From Xanthostigma xanthostigma (taxonomy: Eukaryota > Arthropoda > Insecta > Raphidioptera > Raphidiidae), in contig OY754465.1 of assembly GCA_963575645.1 (NCBI GenBank), positions 6,634,001 to 6,698,000 of the forward strand: a DNA stretch of 64,000 nucleotides. Direction: 5' to 3'. Positions within the stretch are counted from its first letter, which is position 1. Every line of letters begins with the position of its first letter. Shown here one piece after another: positions 9,931-21,104 of this stretch. The notes beneath the pieces are model-generated. The model was not told the DNA's origin, ran no database searches, and saw only the letters and a list, made by a program, of their open reading frames with translations. Made by a program: the position numbers and the translations under genes.

Positions 9931-10639
9931 TTATACTATACACTCTTTTTTCCTTTCCGTATTTATATATAGGTAGATATTGTTTTCTATTAGAAATCAT
10001 TGCCACAGATATAATGCTTATATTTCATTTCAATGCGTCGAGATACAAATTTTTAATATTTTTTTAACTTCACCAGTCACGTCGCGTCGGCTTTATAACC
10101 TTTATCTTCTCTGTTAACACAGCTTGCTCCGACATCAATTAACAATCAGTAAGGGATACAGATTGTAGAAGTCGGTCGTGATATTTGGAGCTAGTACATC
10201 AGTTGCTCGAAAGGAAATATATTATTTATTTAACCAACTTGAAAAATTTATTGTCAGCCGTTTTAAGTTAGACAGAGCTCATTTCAATGATTCAATAAAA
10301 CAGGTGTTTATAAACTCATTAGAAGGGGAGACATTAGACTGTTCAGGAGACATCTAAGTGTGCCATGACGTGTCTGACACGAAAATATATCGCGTCAGCC
10401 TTCGTTTTAAACGCTTGTAAAATGTAAGCAAAATTCACTGAAGTGTAAATAAAATATGCATTTAAGAAATATGCCATTTCAATCAATTTAACAGAATTTC
10501 ACAGAGTTTCTACAAAGTTCAGAGTGAACGGTATCAGTTTGCATTTATCTACATTGAGTTTTCACGTTTCTTCTTTCATATCTGTTAAATTCCAGAGGTT
10601 CTTAAACGTGACACGGAATGAAACGCACTCTTTTATAAA
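9931..10639. other. No feature recognised
   Basis: AT-rich sequence with no tandem or inverted repeat that I can pair. The frame starting at 10524 runs into the microsatellite and is not a gene. Confidence 0.5.
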
Positions 10640-11120
10640 TATTTTTAACTTCCCGCAATCAATAAAAGATCCGGAAGTTATTGTTTTCACCCCGATTTCC
10701 GAAAACCGAGTTTTCGTTAGGTCTCGACATTTTGAGGTCCTAGCAAGCTATTCTGACTATTTTGGCAATGATGTCCGTAGGTCTGTATGTATGTATGTAC
10801 ATGTATGTATGTATGTATGTATGTATGTATGTATGTATGTATGTATGTATGTATGTATGTATGTATGTACATGTATGCACATGTATGTATGTATGTATGT
10901 ATGTATGTATGTATGTATGTATGTATGTATGTATGCATGCATGCATGCATGCATGCATGTATGTATGTATGTATGTGTACATGTATGTATGTATGTATGT
11001 ATGTGTGGTGTGTGTGTGTGTGTGTGTGGGGTGTGTGTATGTGTAAATTTCTTATTACTTTTGAACGGAGTGTCCGTTTGAAACGCGGTTTGTGGCATCT
11101 CGCGTAACTTTGCTGAACTT
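10640..11120 (+). repeat. Interspersed repeat with long TATG/TGTA microsatellite
   Basis: A unique-looking lead (CCGATTTCCGAAAACCGAG, TTGAGGTCCTAGCAAGCTAT) runs into roughly 250 bases of TATG/TGTA/CATG/TG repeats at about 10783-11043. After it come TTTTGAACGGAGTGTCCGTT and GTGGCATCTCGCG. The microsatellite yields Met-Tyr-Val-Cys and Thr-Tyr-Ile-His frames on both strands, which are artefacts. The flanks look like the two sides of an interspersed element with an internal expandable repeat. Confidence 0.75.
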
Positions 11121-11991
11121 AAATATCCTGAAAATTTGGAATTATTCGGCCCAATAGATTTTGAGAAATCTTAAAAATATAAGTTTAAAAAATTTTATGT
11201 TATTTAGAATATTTTCTAAACTACTTAACCGATTAATTCCAAAATCTAAAATCAGTTCTTCTCCTCAAAAACTGCGTCGATTGCCGCAAACCGCATCAAA
11301 ATTAGTCATTTGTTCACAAGATATTGTGAACGAAAAATTCGTAAACTTCTTACTACATTTTATATATTTCTGAGCGTTTTGAATTCAAAAATAGCGGAAA
11401 GTTTCAAGCATGGCCTACAGGGTCAAACTTATTTTCAAATTCTTTTAAACACGAAAACACGACCTTACTAGGCTGCAAGCAGAAGTTACATTTTTTTTCC
11501 TTTTAGTTTACAAAATTATATGCACATATGTTTCAATACCAACAAAGCCTTTTACTTCGAAGTCTTCAAGAGCAGCTCAAAATTTTGATAATTTTTTTTC
11601 TAAAATTTTGTTATTATTTAAAACCTTTTGGAGCGGGGACGGAATTATTTATATTGTATGTACAATATATTTGATTCTATGCATTTATATTTAATTCTGG
11701 TAGAATCAATTTTTCATACGCTATTTCAAATTTTTTTCAGGTTAAAAGCTTTTTAAGACCACAGTACTTGAGACATTTTGCAGTAAGTCCTATTCAAAAC
11801 TGTCGTCTCAACGTTATATGTTGGACTCGCTCCAATAGAAAAGATGCATTAGAATCCTTTTAAACAACTTATGTTGCTTCATTATCAAACACCAGAATTT
11901 ATCATACTAAACTTGACTGTACGATTTGTTCACTTTAGTTTTAAACTTTTAAATACTAAGACTATATCTATAGTAGCAATAATATCTAATA
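11121..11991. other. No feature recognised
   Basis: AT-rich. The frames at 11161-11373 and 11871-12059 lack any recognisable domain; the second runs into a hAT element. Confidence 0.5.
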
Positions 11992-12263
11992 CAGGCCTGG
12001 GAAAATGGCGGCCCGCAGGCCGGATCCGGCCCGCGAAGCATTTTATAAATGATGATTAAGAGCGAAAATAGTTTGCCAATATAATTTGTCGCATAAAATT
12101 TTTTTTAGAAGAATAGTAAATAGCAAGAACCACAACAGACGAAAAAAGACCTTTTTTGTTGCGGAAATGAAAAGATTTTTTTTTTTGTTCTCCAAACTTT
12201 TGGCCCATGGTCAAATTTTCATCAGCAATGTGGCCCGACGATCAAAATATTTGCACGCCCCTG
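11992..12263. mobile_element. Non-autonomous hAT element (CAGGCCTGGG family), copy 1
   Basis: Starts CAGGCCTGGGAAAATGGCGG, ends with ATTTGCACGCCCCTG, so the tips are CAGG...CCTG inverted. Flanks ATCTAATA (11984-11991) and ATATAATA (12264-12271) match at 7 of 8 positions, the 8-bp duplication expected of hAT. It carries the GC-rich GGCCGGATCCGGCCCGCG block. No transposase. Confidence 0.85.
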
Positions 12264-12298
12264 ATATAATACACACTATATCTATTATAAATATAGTT

Positions 12299-12584
12299 AA
12301 AAAACACGCTTTATATCGAACTAAAAAGTAAAAAATATTTTTTTTAAATAAGCTTAAAACAATAATGAATAAAAAAGTACAACTATTATTGTGAAAAAAG
12401 CGTGGGGCACTCGTACGAAAATGTGGAACAAAGCGTGGGGCGCTTTGTTCCACATTTTCTACACATTATACTACAGTAATAAACCACTTGCTGTAGTCCA
12501 AACGAAGGTTACAAACAAACAAGCATACATACATACATACATACAAACTTACAAGTGAAGTTAATATAAAGCGTGTAAAAACAA
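12299..12584. mobile_element. CACGCTTTATAT-family element, complete with TIRs
   Basis: Begins AAAAACACGCTTTATATCGA and ends AATATAAAGCGTGTAAAAAC. It joins half of the palindrome seen at 427-705 (with the GCGTGGGGC stems at about 12400-12445) to the inverted TATG-containing module seen at 136-262. Noncoding. Confidence 0.65.
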
Positions 12585-12897
12585 ACTCCGCCACGTCTGT
12601 CTGTGTGCACGCGTTAAGCTCAAAAACTACCGATTGAATTGTCATACGGTTTTCACTAATAGAAAGAGCAATAAACGAGGAAGGTTTCTGTATATAATTT
12701 ATACAAAATAACTGAACTATGACGGTGTTTCGTCAAAAAAAAACTGTTTTCGTACTCTTAAATGGCTAACGCTGGCCAAATCTTCAGAGATACATCAAAA
12801 CAATGTACATTGATAGTTTTGCTGTGTAGATGGGCAGGTCACTATAATATTTCCAGAACAGTTTTGCACTCGGGTGAAACCGGGACGTGCAGCTAGT
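12585..12897 (+). repeat. Interspersed repeat with GGGTGAAACCGGG tail
   Basis: Runs from CGCCACGTCTGTCTGTGTGC through CTCAAAAACTACCGATTGAA to CTCGGGTGAAACCGGGACGT and GCAGCTAGT. This order of motifs is usual for a large class of degenerate insect repeats. No coding capacity. Confidence 0.5.
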
Positions 12898-13240
12898 AAT
12901 ATATATTTACCTTAGATATTTCCAGAAGGTTAAATGTTGAAAAAAGTAGTGCAATGTCATTTACCTGAAACAAAAGAAAAAATATAAATAACGAGTACAT
13001 GAATACAAGTTGAAAAAGAACCTACATTTTAAGTTTATATTTCACACACGGTCAAAGAAATCTTTTCCTTTAAGTGACTTTAGAGGAAAACGCAAACACT
13101 TCTGAAGGAATGGGATAAGTACACCCTCAGCTGTTTTGGTCACAGACCCCGCCACGATCGTGAATAAAACAAATAATGAAAACTGCCAGTAAAAGATTAA
13201 TTCAGAATACAGTGTTCGAATGATATTCTCGTATACCGAG

Positions 13241-13581
13241 CTGGGACTTTTTCCTGCTGCCTCTTGCCGAGAAATGGTAACTACTGTACCGGGCACCTTG
13301 CTGAGGTTTTCCATGGTTTCCCTCAATAATTCCAGATAAATATCGAGATGGTTCCTTATTCAAGGCCATGGCCGATTACCTGTCAAACTTTATCTACCTT
13401 ATCCTAATGTCCTAAAAATTCCTACATTCGCCCATTGCTGTTAATAAAGTGGAAGTTTAAAAATGTAGAAAATAACGGAAAGTATGACAGATGGAAAATA
13501 GTAACGGTGTGAATGGCGTTTGTTATGACATAAAGTCGAGAAACGGACGTTAAACGCATTATTATTACTATTATTATTATA
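13241..13581 (+). mobile_element. SINE copy, 5'-truncated
   Basis: Starts at CTGGGACTTTTTCCTGCTGC, lacking the tRNA-like head, and ends with GTTAAACGCATT plus an ATT/ACT tail to 13581. The following ~80 bases (to GATTTCTGAATGTATTTCAG) are shared with the flank of the SINE at 62562, so the two loci are related by duplication. The frame at 13042-13326 is an artefact. Confidence 0.8.
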
Positions 13582-13888
13582 TTCGCGTATTTTATTATAT
13601 CTAGCCCTAACAAAAACATGAAACCGCCTAAAATTTGGGTGAAAAGATTTCTGAATGTATTTCAGTTTTAAATTAAAATTATCCTGATACGACTTTCAAC
13701 ACTTATTCTGGGTTTCTGATACTACTACTAAATTACTAAGTAAAGACAACGCTAAATATACTTTAAAGTTGTTCCAGAAAATCAGCAAAAATCTAATTTC
13801 AAAACACAACTATCAAGGAGTTATCACGAAAACCAAGGTAAAAGAACCTTATCTTGCACCTTCTAACTCGTACCCATAGTGATATTAG

Positions 13889-14397
13889 ACTAGAGTACGC
13901 GAGTGAGCCGTGAAAGTGTCTGCAATTCAGAGAGAGAAAAATTCCTTACCTCTATATCAGGCCTGGGCAAATGGCGGCCCGCGGGCCGGATCCGGCCCGC
14001 GAAGCATTTTAAAAAATTTTAGAAAAATAGTAGCGAAAATAGAATGCGGGGATCTTTTTTTTGCTCTCCACATGCGGAAATAGAATGTGAGGACCTTTTT
14101 TTTGCTCTCCAAATGCGGAAATAGTATGTGAGGACCTTTTTTTTTTTGCTCGGATTTAGAATGTGACGATCTTTTTTTTTTGCAAATTTTTGGCCCGCGA
14201 TGAAATTTTCGTCAGCCATCCGGCCCGCGGTCAAATTTTCATCAGTTATGTGGCCCGCCGATCAAAAGATTTGCCCGCCCCTGCTCTATAATGACTAATG
14301 ATACAAAACAATGCTGATTTGAGTAAACAAATATCTGGTTTTCTGCAGCGCTCCCTCTCTCAACTGAGGACAAGCATACGAACTAGCGAACTCTAGT
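13889..14397. mobile_element. ACTAGAG-TIR element interrupted by a hAT element
   Basis: Left part 13889-13957 and right part 14284-14397 together match the element at 6654-6852. The ends are ACTAGAGTACGCGAGTGAGC and GCGAACTCTAGT. The interruption lies at CTCTATAT/CTCTATAA, the hAT target duplication. Confidence 0.8.
13958..14283. mobile_element. Non-autonomous hAT element (CAGGCCTGGG family), copy 2
   Basis: Starts CAGGCCTGGGCAAATGGCGG and ends ATTTGCCCGCCCCTG. The target duplication CTCTATAT/CTCTATAA matches at 7 of 8. Its interior holds about four degenerate ~50-base units, each with a GGAAATAGAATGTGAGGA-like part followed by a T-run and GCTC. These internal repeats are absent from copy 1. 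No coding sequence. Confidence 0.88.
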
Positions 14398-14711
14398 TGC
14401 GTGCCACACATTTAGCAGTAGAGTTGAGAATGGTATCAGAAATCGAGCGTAAAACCGATTCAAGTTTCTATAAGCAAATACAGAACACGACCCAGATGCA
14501 ACACAAGTTGCGAATAAGGTCTGACAGTGCAGCGTTGTCGGCCATCAAACCCCAATATTTCATAGTGATATATTGCAGATACATTGTGTCTTTCTGTGCT
14601 CACTTTACCTTTGCTGCTTGGCTCTCATCCTGCCTCCTTGTCGTCGTTCCTATCGTCTGAATGGACCCCACACGGTTGCCAAATCTAACACAATCTCCTA
14701 AACCTAAACTT

Positions 14712-14968
14712 GAGCTTGACAATAGTCGAGGCCGTAGGTATACCTTTATTTAAATGGCGTTTCAATGGTTCTTATAGATAACCCTGTCAGTTGATGACCT
14801 TTGAAAACCTAAAGTAAATTCATTCCTAGGAAAGACCTGGCAAAACAATAGTATTCGTTGGTTTAAGAATAGTCGAGATCATAGGGACACTGTTATGTAA
14901 ATGGCGTTTCTTATAGTTCATAACCTTTATAAATCTAAAGTAAATTCGTCCCTAGGAAACACTTCTTT
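14712..14968 (+). repeat. Degenerate direct duplication (~154-bp spacing)
   Basis: Copies at about 14712-14830 and 14866-14968 share AATAGTCGAG, TAAATGGCGTTTC, CTAAAGTAAATTC and CCTAGGAAA. Noncoding. Confidence 0.6.
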
Positions 14969-15205
14969 TTTTTTGTAGATCTGTCAGAAATAAACTAGTT
15001 AAGCATGCTTTGATTAATTTTTACATGGCTTCGAACATATCATGTAGGTAACCATGGCAACGAATAGGAATATCATATGGAATACTAGCTATTACCCGCG
15101 TCACCTCACGCGATTTTAGAAATCTTAGTTTTTTTGTTAAACTATATCTAATGTCAATATTTGGAATGATCCCGTCGCCCCAATTGGCTAGATTTTACCA
15201 TTCCA
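14969..15205 (+). mobile_element. E repeat, 3' half
   Basis: Runs from GATCTGTCAGAAATAAACTA through GGTAACCATGGCAACGAATA to CCCGTCGCCCCAATTGGCTA. It matches the right half of the full E copy at 45159 and abuts the next E copy head to tail. Confidence 0.7.
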
Positions 15206-15852
15206 AGTGGGAAATGGTACTAGTTTAGGTCAAAAATCACTTTTCAAAAATTTTACAATATCTTTCCGTCTTGAGTTCCCCCGAATCCAAAAAACATATT
15301 TTTGAAAAAACTCTTTGCGTCTGTTAATCTGTTTGTTTGTTAGTCTGTTAGTCTCTGAACACGATACAGGTCAAACGGATGAGCGGATCGAAACCAAATT
15401 TTGGGAGGATGTTTGGTACGCAAAAAAAAATCGTTTTTTGGGAAAATTGGCGCATGCGCAGAAGAGGTATTTGCTATAACGGTGTTTTTTATGTAGTATT
15501 GGTATTGTACTTGTCATAACGGCTTATTATTTTATTTATTTTTTTCAAGAAAGTTTTGTTAAATTTTTTTTTCTAAACTTTATAGTTTTGGAAATATTTG
15601 AAAATAAAAAAAATCAGCCACTCTTGTTTTATGAATCTGTCAGGAAAATAAACTAGTTAAGCTTACTTTGATTAATTTTTACATGACGTGGAACATATTA
15701 TGTAGGTAACCATGGCAAGGAATAGCAAATATCATATTGAATACTAGCCATTACCAGCGTCATCTCACGCGGTATCAGAAATTTTCTTTTCTTTATTATA
15801 ATCAAATGTCGACATTTTTGAAGTTGGAATGGTCCCGTCGCCCAATTGGCTG
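15206..15852 (+). mobile_element. E repeat, full copy, plus orientation
   Basis: Begins TTTTACCATTCCAAGTGGGA, passes CAAACGGATGAGCGGATCGA, GGCGCATGCGCAGAAGAGGT and GATTAATTTTTACATGACGT, and ends CGCCCAATTGGCTGGAATTT. Both ends carry ACCATTCCAA in opposite orientation close to the termini. There is no coding capacity and the superfamily is unknown. Other copies: 18642, 19785, 31725 (minus) and 45159 (plus). Confidence 0.75.
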
Positions 15853-15859
15853 GAATTTT

Positions 15860-16085
15860 TTTTGTAGATCTGTCAGAAATAGGCTAGTTAAGCATGCTTT
15901 GATTAATTTTTACATGACGTGGAACATATTATGTAGGTAACCATGGCAAGGAATAGCAAATATCATATTGAATACTAGCCATTACCAGCGTCATCTCACG
16001 CGGTATCAGAAATTTTCTTTTCTTTATTATAATCAAATGTCGACATTTTTGAAGTTGGAATGGTCCCGTCGCCCAATTGGCTGAA
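15860..16085 (+). mobile_element. E repeat, duplicated 3' half
   Basis: Almost identical to the 3' half of the copy just before it; the shared string ACATGACGTGGAACATATTA recurs after 231 bases. This points to a recent local tandem duplication, not an independent insertion. Confidence 0.75.
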
Positions 16086-16099
16086 TGTTTTCTTCTGTT

Positions 16100-16375
16100 C
16101 TAATAACGACATAATATTCTTCTATTCAAGTAAATAAAATTGTCGACTAATTTTTCTCAGACCATACGATATATTGACAAAAATGATAAAAATACAAATC
16201 AATATAACACAAGATGACGTTTCGATCCGGATTTGGATCTTCTTCAGAAAAATCTAAAAATATAAAAATTAATTAGTATTAAATTATTAATTATTATTTA
16301 TTTACACGAATGATGAAGTTTGAAAGAATCAAACAAATTAATGAAAAATTAATAAGATTTGAATATTCTTCTATT
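16100..16375. mobile_element. Fragment of palindromic retroposon family (FB-A)
   Basis: Contains AAGTAAATAAAATTGTCGAC, GATGACGTTTCGATCCGG and TTTGGATCTTCTTCAGAAAA, which match the left half of the element at 35518-35761. The other half is diverged or missing. Confidence 0.55.
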
Positions 16376-16696
16376 TTTGACAAAATGTAGTAAAGAATTG
16401 TTTTACATAAAATTAATGGTAAAGTTTGTGGCAAAAAAAATCTTGCATAATTGTTTAACAGACTCTAATTAATATTCACAACAGACGTTTAACAGTCTGT
16501 CAACAGTCACGACTCAAACAGAATAGACCCATAAATCTGGAAAAAACAATTTATAAGAATAATTACGCGATCGTCGTTTAAGAATTCTTTGAACGCTAAG
16601 AAATGCAAATAGCCTTGAGCAATTTATTGTAATTCAGTCGAGATGACTCAATTTAGAAGCTCTACAAGTTTCTCTGCACATTTATTTAAGTACTGT

Positions 16697-17943
16697 ATAC
16701 GCTAGGAAAGTATCTTTGACACGCGACCTTCGCACCACCTCAATTTGATTTTTTTCAAAAGTGGTTCACTCAAAACTTACAAACACATGGGCGTTATTCT
16801 TAATTATAAAAAAATATTTATGCAAAATGTCCGAAAAAAAAACTACATAAATGATATATATTTTTAATTTCTAAATTTTTTAAATCTTATTTTTGTTAAC
16901 AAAATAACAATTATATTTTTCATGTATTTAAGGAGGTTGATGCGTTACAGTCCCAATCAAAAGTAAGTCGAATTTTAAATGGGAAATTTTCCATAATAAA
17001 TTTTTACAAAAGTTATAATTCAATGATACTAATAAATTATATTGTCATAAAGGCATAAATAAATAATTTTTTTAATATTAATTATTTATTTCATTACCTA
17101 TTTTACTTAATGGATTAACTTTTGAATTTTTTGTACAAAGTTAGGTTAGAAAAAATAAATTTATGTAAATATCTATATTTTACATATTTTTTGCAGTAAA
17201 TAATTAAAAAAAGAAATTAGAAGTAAAAAATTATAATTAAATATTTAAAAAGTTGAAAATTCAGTTAAAATTGTTAAAATTGTCAAGAATAAAAGTCCAT
17301 AATCGAAAAGTGCTAAGGTTTAATAATTTTTTTTATTGATGAAAAGTGTCCTAATTAAATTGGAAAAAATATTAAAATATGCGTAAGACATCGATGCTTT
17401 ACATAGTTAGTTTTCAGAACTGCTGACATTATTTGGTTATTTGCAAAAAAATAAAATGTACCGTTTGCATGCTAGGTTGACACATTTTTCATAAGACTAC
17501 ATGTAAAAGTTTTTTTTAATTTTTAATTTTATAAATCTCCTAATGATTTTGGATTTTTTACAGAAAATTTTGTCATAAAAAAATCTATTAAAAAAACTTT
17601 ATTTCAGATTTTTTTCATTATCTTCGTAAAACGGTTCAACCCCCTTAATAATGATTACAGACGTAAAATAAAATTTAATTACCCTTGACGAAGTACTGCT
17701 GCAGTCCATTTTTTTCCTCTCTAATTCATAAGAAAATCCAGGAAAACGGTGGAATTGTAATTCTGGATGTTTAGTTGGTGTATCTTTACAATCAACAACA
17801 CAGCACTTCCGATTTGATAGCTTTTTACCAATTTTATTCGACAATTAATCCTTATTAAAATGCACGTGTAATATATTTAGGTTTCAACTGAACCAAATAA
17901 AAAAAAACACGAGCCTGTCTAAAGATACTTTCCTAGCGTATAA
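16697..17943 (-). mobile_element. THAP-domain DNA transposon (P-element-like), internally deleted
   Basis: The left end TATACGCTAGGAAAGTATCT is repeated inverted at the right end (17922-17943), giving TIRs of at least 22 bases plus a partly matching GACA extension. On the minus strand a THAP zinc-finger frame starts about 100 bases inside the TIR. The remaining 0.9 kb is AT-rich with no frame that could be a catalytic domain, so this looks like a deletion derivative. P elements are the classic DNA transposons with an N-terminal THAP domain, hence the inferred class. I could not find an 8-bp target duplication. Confidence 0.6.
17683..17844 (-). pseudogene. THAP zinc-finger exon, frameshifted
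   Basis: The minus-strand frame carries KCCVVDC, then PTKHPEL and FHRFP, the CxxC-type start and signature of the C2CH THAP DNA-binding domain. Frames downstream break at an A-run near 17708. Reading on in the neighbouring frame gives KKWTAAVLRQ, the expected tryptophan-containing continuation, so a one-base indel has hit the gene. A GT donor (CAAGG|GTAATT) follows at 17682. The start codon is TTG where ATG would be expected, with a stop one codon upstream. THAP domains bind DNA in P-element transposases and in host transcription factors. Its place just inside a TIR favours a transposase origin. Confidence 0.75.
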
Positions 17944-18424
17944 CGTCGAATGCTAAAATTTCCACCTGTCTCTTTCTTTGTAAGAGAATACGAAATAGAA
18001 AAGAAACTGCTATTTGCCTTGACGTTAAATAAATAGCAGTTCGATACAGGTAAAGGTTCTTTTAGTTTTGTTTTATTGACAGTTTGGTAGTTTTCAAATC
18101 AATCCAGCTGTTATATTCAATTTCAAATATCTACCGTCAAGTGCATGCTGATAAATGTTCCTGTCAAGTCTATTTTCTCAAACGCTTTTGTAATTAATTA
18201 TTTCCAGAACTGTTTGCTAAGACCTGTTCACTCTAAATTTGAAGAGAAAAGCTTTAGAAGTTTATGCAGTAAAAATGCACATATTGTTATCCCCGCATAC
18301 ACGCGGTTTTGCTTAGCAAACATCACGATAACACGGTGCGTCCAAATACAAATACCGCATTGCAGTAAAATCACGATATTTTTTTTTATTTTAATAATAA
18401 AAAACACAGTTTTCCCTAAAATAT
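17944..18424. other. No feature recognised
   Basis: The overlapping frames at 18145-18515 on both strands lack domains and compositional bias. Confidence 0.45.
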
Positions 18425-18508
18425 GTTTTTTTTTTTTTGATTTGGAGGACCTCAAAACTAATAAATATTGTACAATTTTGAAAAGTGAATTTTGACCTAA
18501 ACTAGTAC
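18425..18508 (-). mobile_element. E repeat, terminal fragment
   Basis: GAGGACCTCAAAACTAATAA, then GTGAATTTTGACCTAAACTA and GTACC match the left end of E in minus orientation. It is cut off just before the 124-base inverted repeat. Confidence 0.6.
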
Positions 18509-18517
18509 CTACCACAG

Positions 18518-18641
18518 TGTTACAGGATTAGTGAAATAGGTTAGATTCTTGACAATTGCGCTTAATTTAGTCATTTGAATAAAATCCAAAGATAAAAGGC
18601 AATAAATTGTTACTATTATGTTTGACATTGAGTCATTATTT
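18518..18641 (+). repeat. Perfect 124-bp inverted repeat, left copy
   Basis: Starts TGTTACAGGATTAGTGAAAT and ends GACATTGAGTCATTATTT. By eye, all 124 bases equal the reverse complement of 21873-21996. The pair brackets 3.2 kb containing two E copies and a fold-back. Noncoding. It could be a long TIR or two opposed copies of a small repeat. Confidence 0.85.
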
Positions 18642-19288
18642 AAAAATTCCAGCCAATTGGGCGACGGAACCATTGCATTGAAATTTGAAATAGTATAATA
18701 AAAAAAACATTTCTGATATCGTGTAAGTTGACGTGGGTAATGGCTAGTATTCAATATGATATTTGCTATTCGAATTGCCATGGCTACCTACATAATCTGT
18801 TCCAGGTTATGTAAAAATTAATCAAAGCAAGCTGAACTAGTTTATTTCTGACAGATCTGCAAAACAAAATAACAGCTGATTTTTTTTTATTTTCAAAATA
18901 TTTGTGAAGCTATAAAGTTTATAAAAAAAGATGTTTTAACGAAACACTCTTGAAAAAATAAATTGAATAATAAGCCGTTAAAAAAGTATACCATTATTAT
19001 ATAAAAAACACCGACATAGCATACATCTATTCTGCGCATGCACCGATTTTCCCTGAAAACAATAGGGCTCTTCATATTTGCATATCAAACATCCTCCCAA
19101 AATTTGGTTTCAATCCGTTCATGCGTTTGACCTGTATCGTGCTCACAGTCAAACAGACTAACCGACTAACAAATATGTTTTTTGGATTCAGGGGACCTCA
19201 AAACGAAAAATATTGTAAAATTTTTAAAAGTGAATTTTGACCTAAACTAGTACCATTCTCCATTTGCGGGTTGGAAGGGTAAAATATT
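18642..19288 (-). mobile_element. E repeat, full copy, minus orientation
   Basis: Runs from AATTCCAGCCAATTGGGCGA to the CATTTGCGGGTTGGAAGGGT end, with internal CGTTTGACCTGTATCGTG and GCATGCACCGATTTTCCC. Noncoding; the frames at 18509-19075 belong to it. Confidence 0.75.
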
Positions 19289-19784
19289 AATTCAACAAAA
19301 AAAGTAGAAGAAAATGAACAAGTGATGAGCGAGCGATCACGTACCTACGTATATTATGGAAACATATTTTTGCCGTAATCCATTGAGATTAATTTTCTAA
19401 AGTATTTGCCTCTATCAATCTATGTGGCAACTGAAAGAATGAATAAAGCATTCCATAATGAATTCAGATTAGTCAAAGCGAGAACAATAAAAACCATTTC
19501 AATCCTTCCACGGAAAGCATTAAAATTCAAATCGCATTTAACATGAAAAGCAGATGACTTTACTATTTTTTATATTGATTAAATTCTTCTCCATTCTTGG
19601 CTGAAAAATACTTACTTTTGTCAACATGAAACCAGGAAGAACTTTATTGTTATAAATGCTTCAGGTCCATTTCAAAAGGTATCGGAAATGTTTGTGTTTT
19701 TCTTTTGTTTGTAAGACTTAAAAGTTGACAAATAGATAATTTTATTGTTTTTATCAGTGCTTATGTTTACTACTGAACAAAAAA
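19289..19784. other. No feature recognised
   Basis: Spacer between two E copies. No frame or repeat recognised. Confidence 0.45.
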
Positions 19785-20440
19785 TTCCAGTCAATTGGGC
19801 GACAGGACCATTCCAACTTCAAAAATGATGACATATTTGATTATAATAAAGAAAATAAAATTTCTGATATCGCGTGAGGTGACGCGGGTAATGGCTAGTA
19901 TTCAATATGATATTAACTATTCGTTGCCGTGCTTACCTACATAATATGTTCCACGTCATGTAAAAATTAATCAAAGCATGCCTAAATAGTTTATTTCTGA
20001 CAGATCCATAAAACAAAAGAGCGGCTGTTTTTTTTAATTTTCAAAATATTTCCGAAACTATAAAGTTTAGAAAAAAAAATTAAACAAAACTTTCTTAAAA
20101 AAAAAAAAATAGAATAATAAGCCGTTATGAAAAGTATACCATTATTATATAAAAACACTGTTTTAGCATATATCTCTTCTGCGCATTCGCCGATTATCCC
20201 CAAAAACAATAGGGCTCTTCATATTTGCATACCAAACATCCTCCCAAAATTTGGTTTCAATCCGCTCATCCGTTTGACCTGTATCGTGTTCACAGACAAA
20301 CAGACGCACAGAGTTTTTTCAAAAATATGTTTTTTGGATTAGGGGGACCTCAAAACGGAAAGATATTGTAAAATTTTTGAAAAGTGATTTTTGACCTAAA
20401 CTAGTATCATTGCCCACTTGTGGGTTGGAATGGTAAAATC
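19785..20440 (-). mobile_element. E repeat, full copy, minus orientation
   Basis: Runs from AATTCCAGTCAATTGGGCGA to TGCCCACTTGTGGGTTGGAA. Same internal order as the other copies, including CTCTTCTGCGCATTCGCCGA and CCAAAATTTGGTTTCAATCC. Confidence 0.75.
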
Positions 20441-21104
20441 CCACATACAGACACACCGAAAAACTTAATCCTGTCTTTGTCACGACAGTCTGGTAAAACT
20501 GGTTACACTAGCAGCAGATAACTCTAAGAGTTGGTGGATTTAAAGATATGCTATTTTATTTTATTGAATACAACTACTAAAGTAAAGTTTTCAATATCAA
20601 ATTGCGTGTTTTCCTTCGCTGTGAAATCAGATATGAAAGTAGACGATACCTTCATTCCATTTGTATCATTAACTTCAAATGTCCATTTTATTTTATACGT
20701 CTATTGTCGTTCAGGTTAATGAGTTTGACAGTCATGTCCAAATGCGCTTTAGTTCAAAGTTCAATTTTCCTGAAATGTTTCACTAAAGAATAAGATCAAA
20801 TAACATGCCTCTGAGAACAAAGCAAAAACACTTATAAAATAAAATGAAGTAAGAACAACATATTATACAGTTTAGATGAAAAGTTTTGATACTATTGTTT
20901 CTCGAATTATATGAAAACAATTCTAGTTACAGCTTTTTAGGGTTTCGTATCAAAATGACAAAAAGCGAAACTTTATGATGAGACCACATCTGTCCGTCTA
21001 GTTTAGCGATTCTACAAGTTATTTAAGATTTTTTCAGAAAGATTAAAACGCTCCTACTATCAAAACGGTCATAAACGAATACTTTCAGACTTCGAAAATC
21101 GTAA
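20441..21104. other. No feature recognised
   Basis: Frames at 20531-20793 have no recognisable domain. No repeat paired here. Confidence 0.4.

Noticed and set aside
10524-11107. Long frames on both strands encoding Met-Tyr-Val-Cys and Thr-Tyr-Ile-His repeats
   Set aside because: They are the six-frame reading of a TATG/TGTA microsatellite; all frames stay open because the repeat lacks stop codons.
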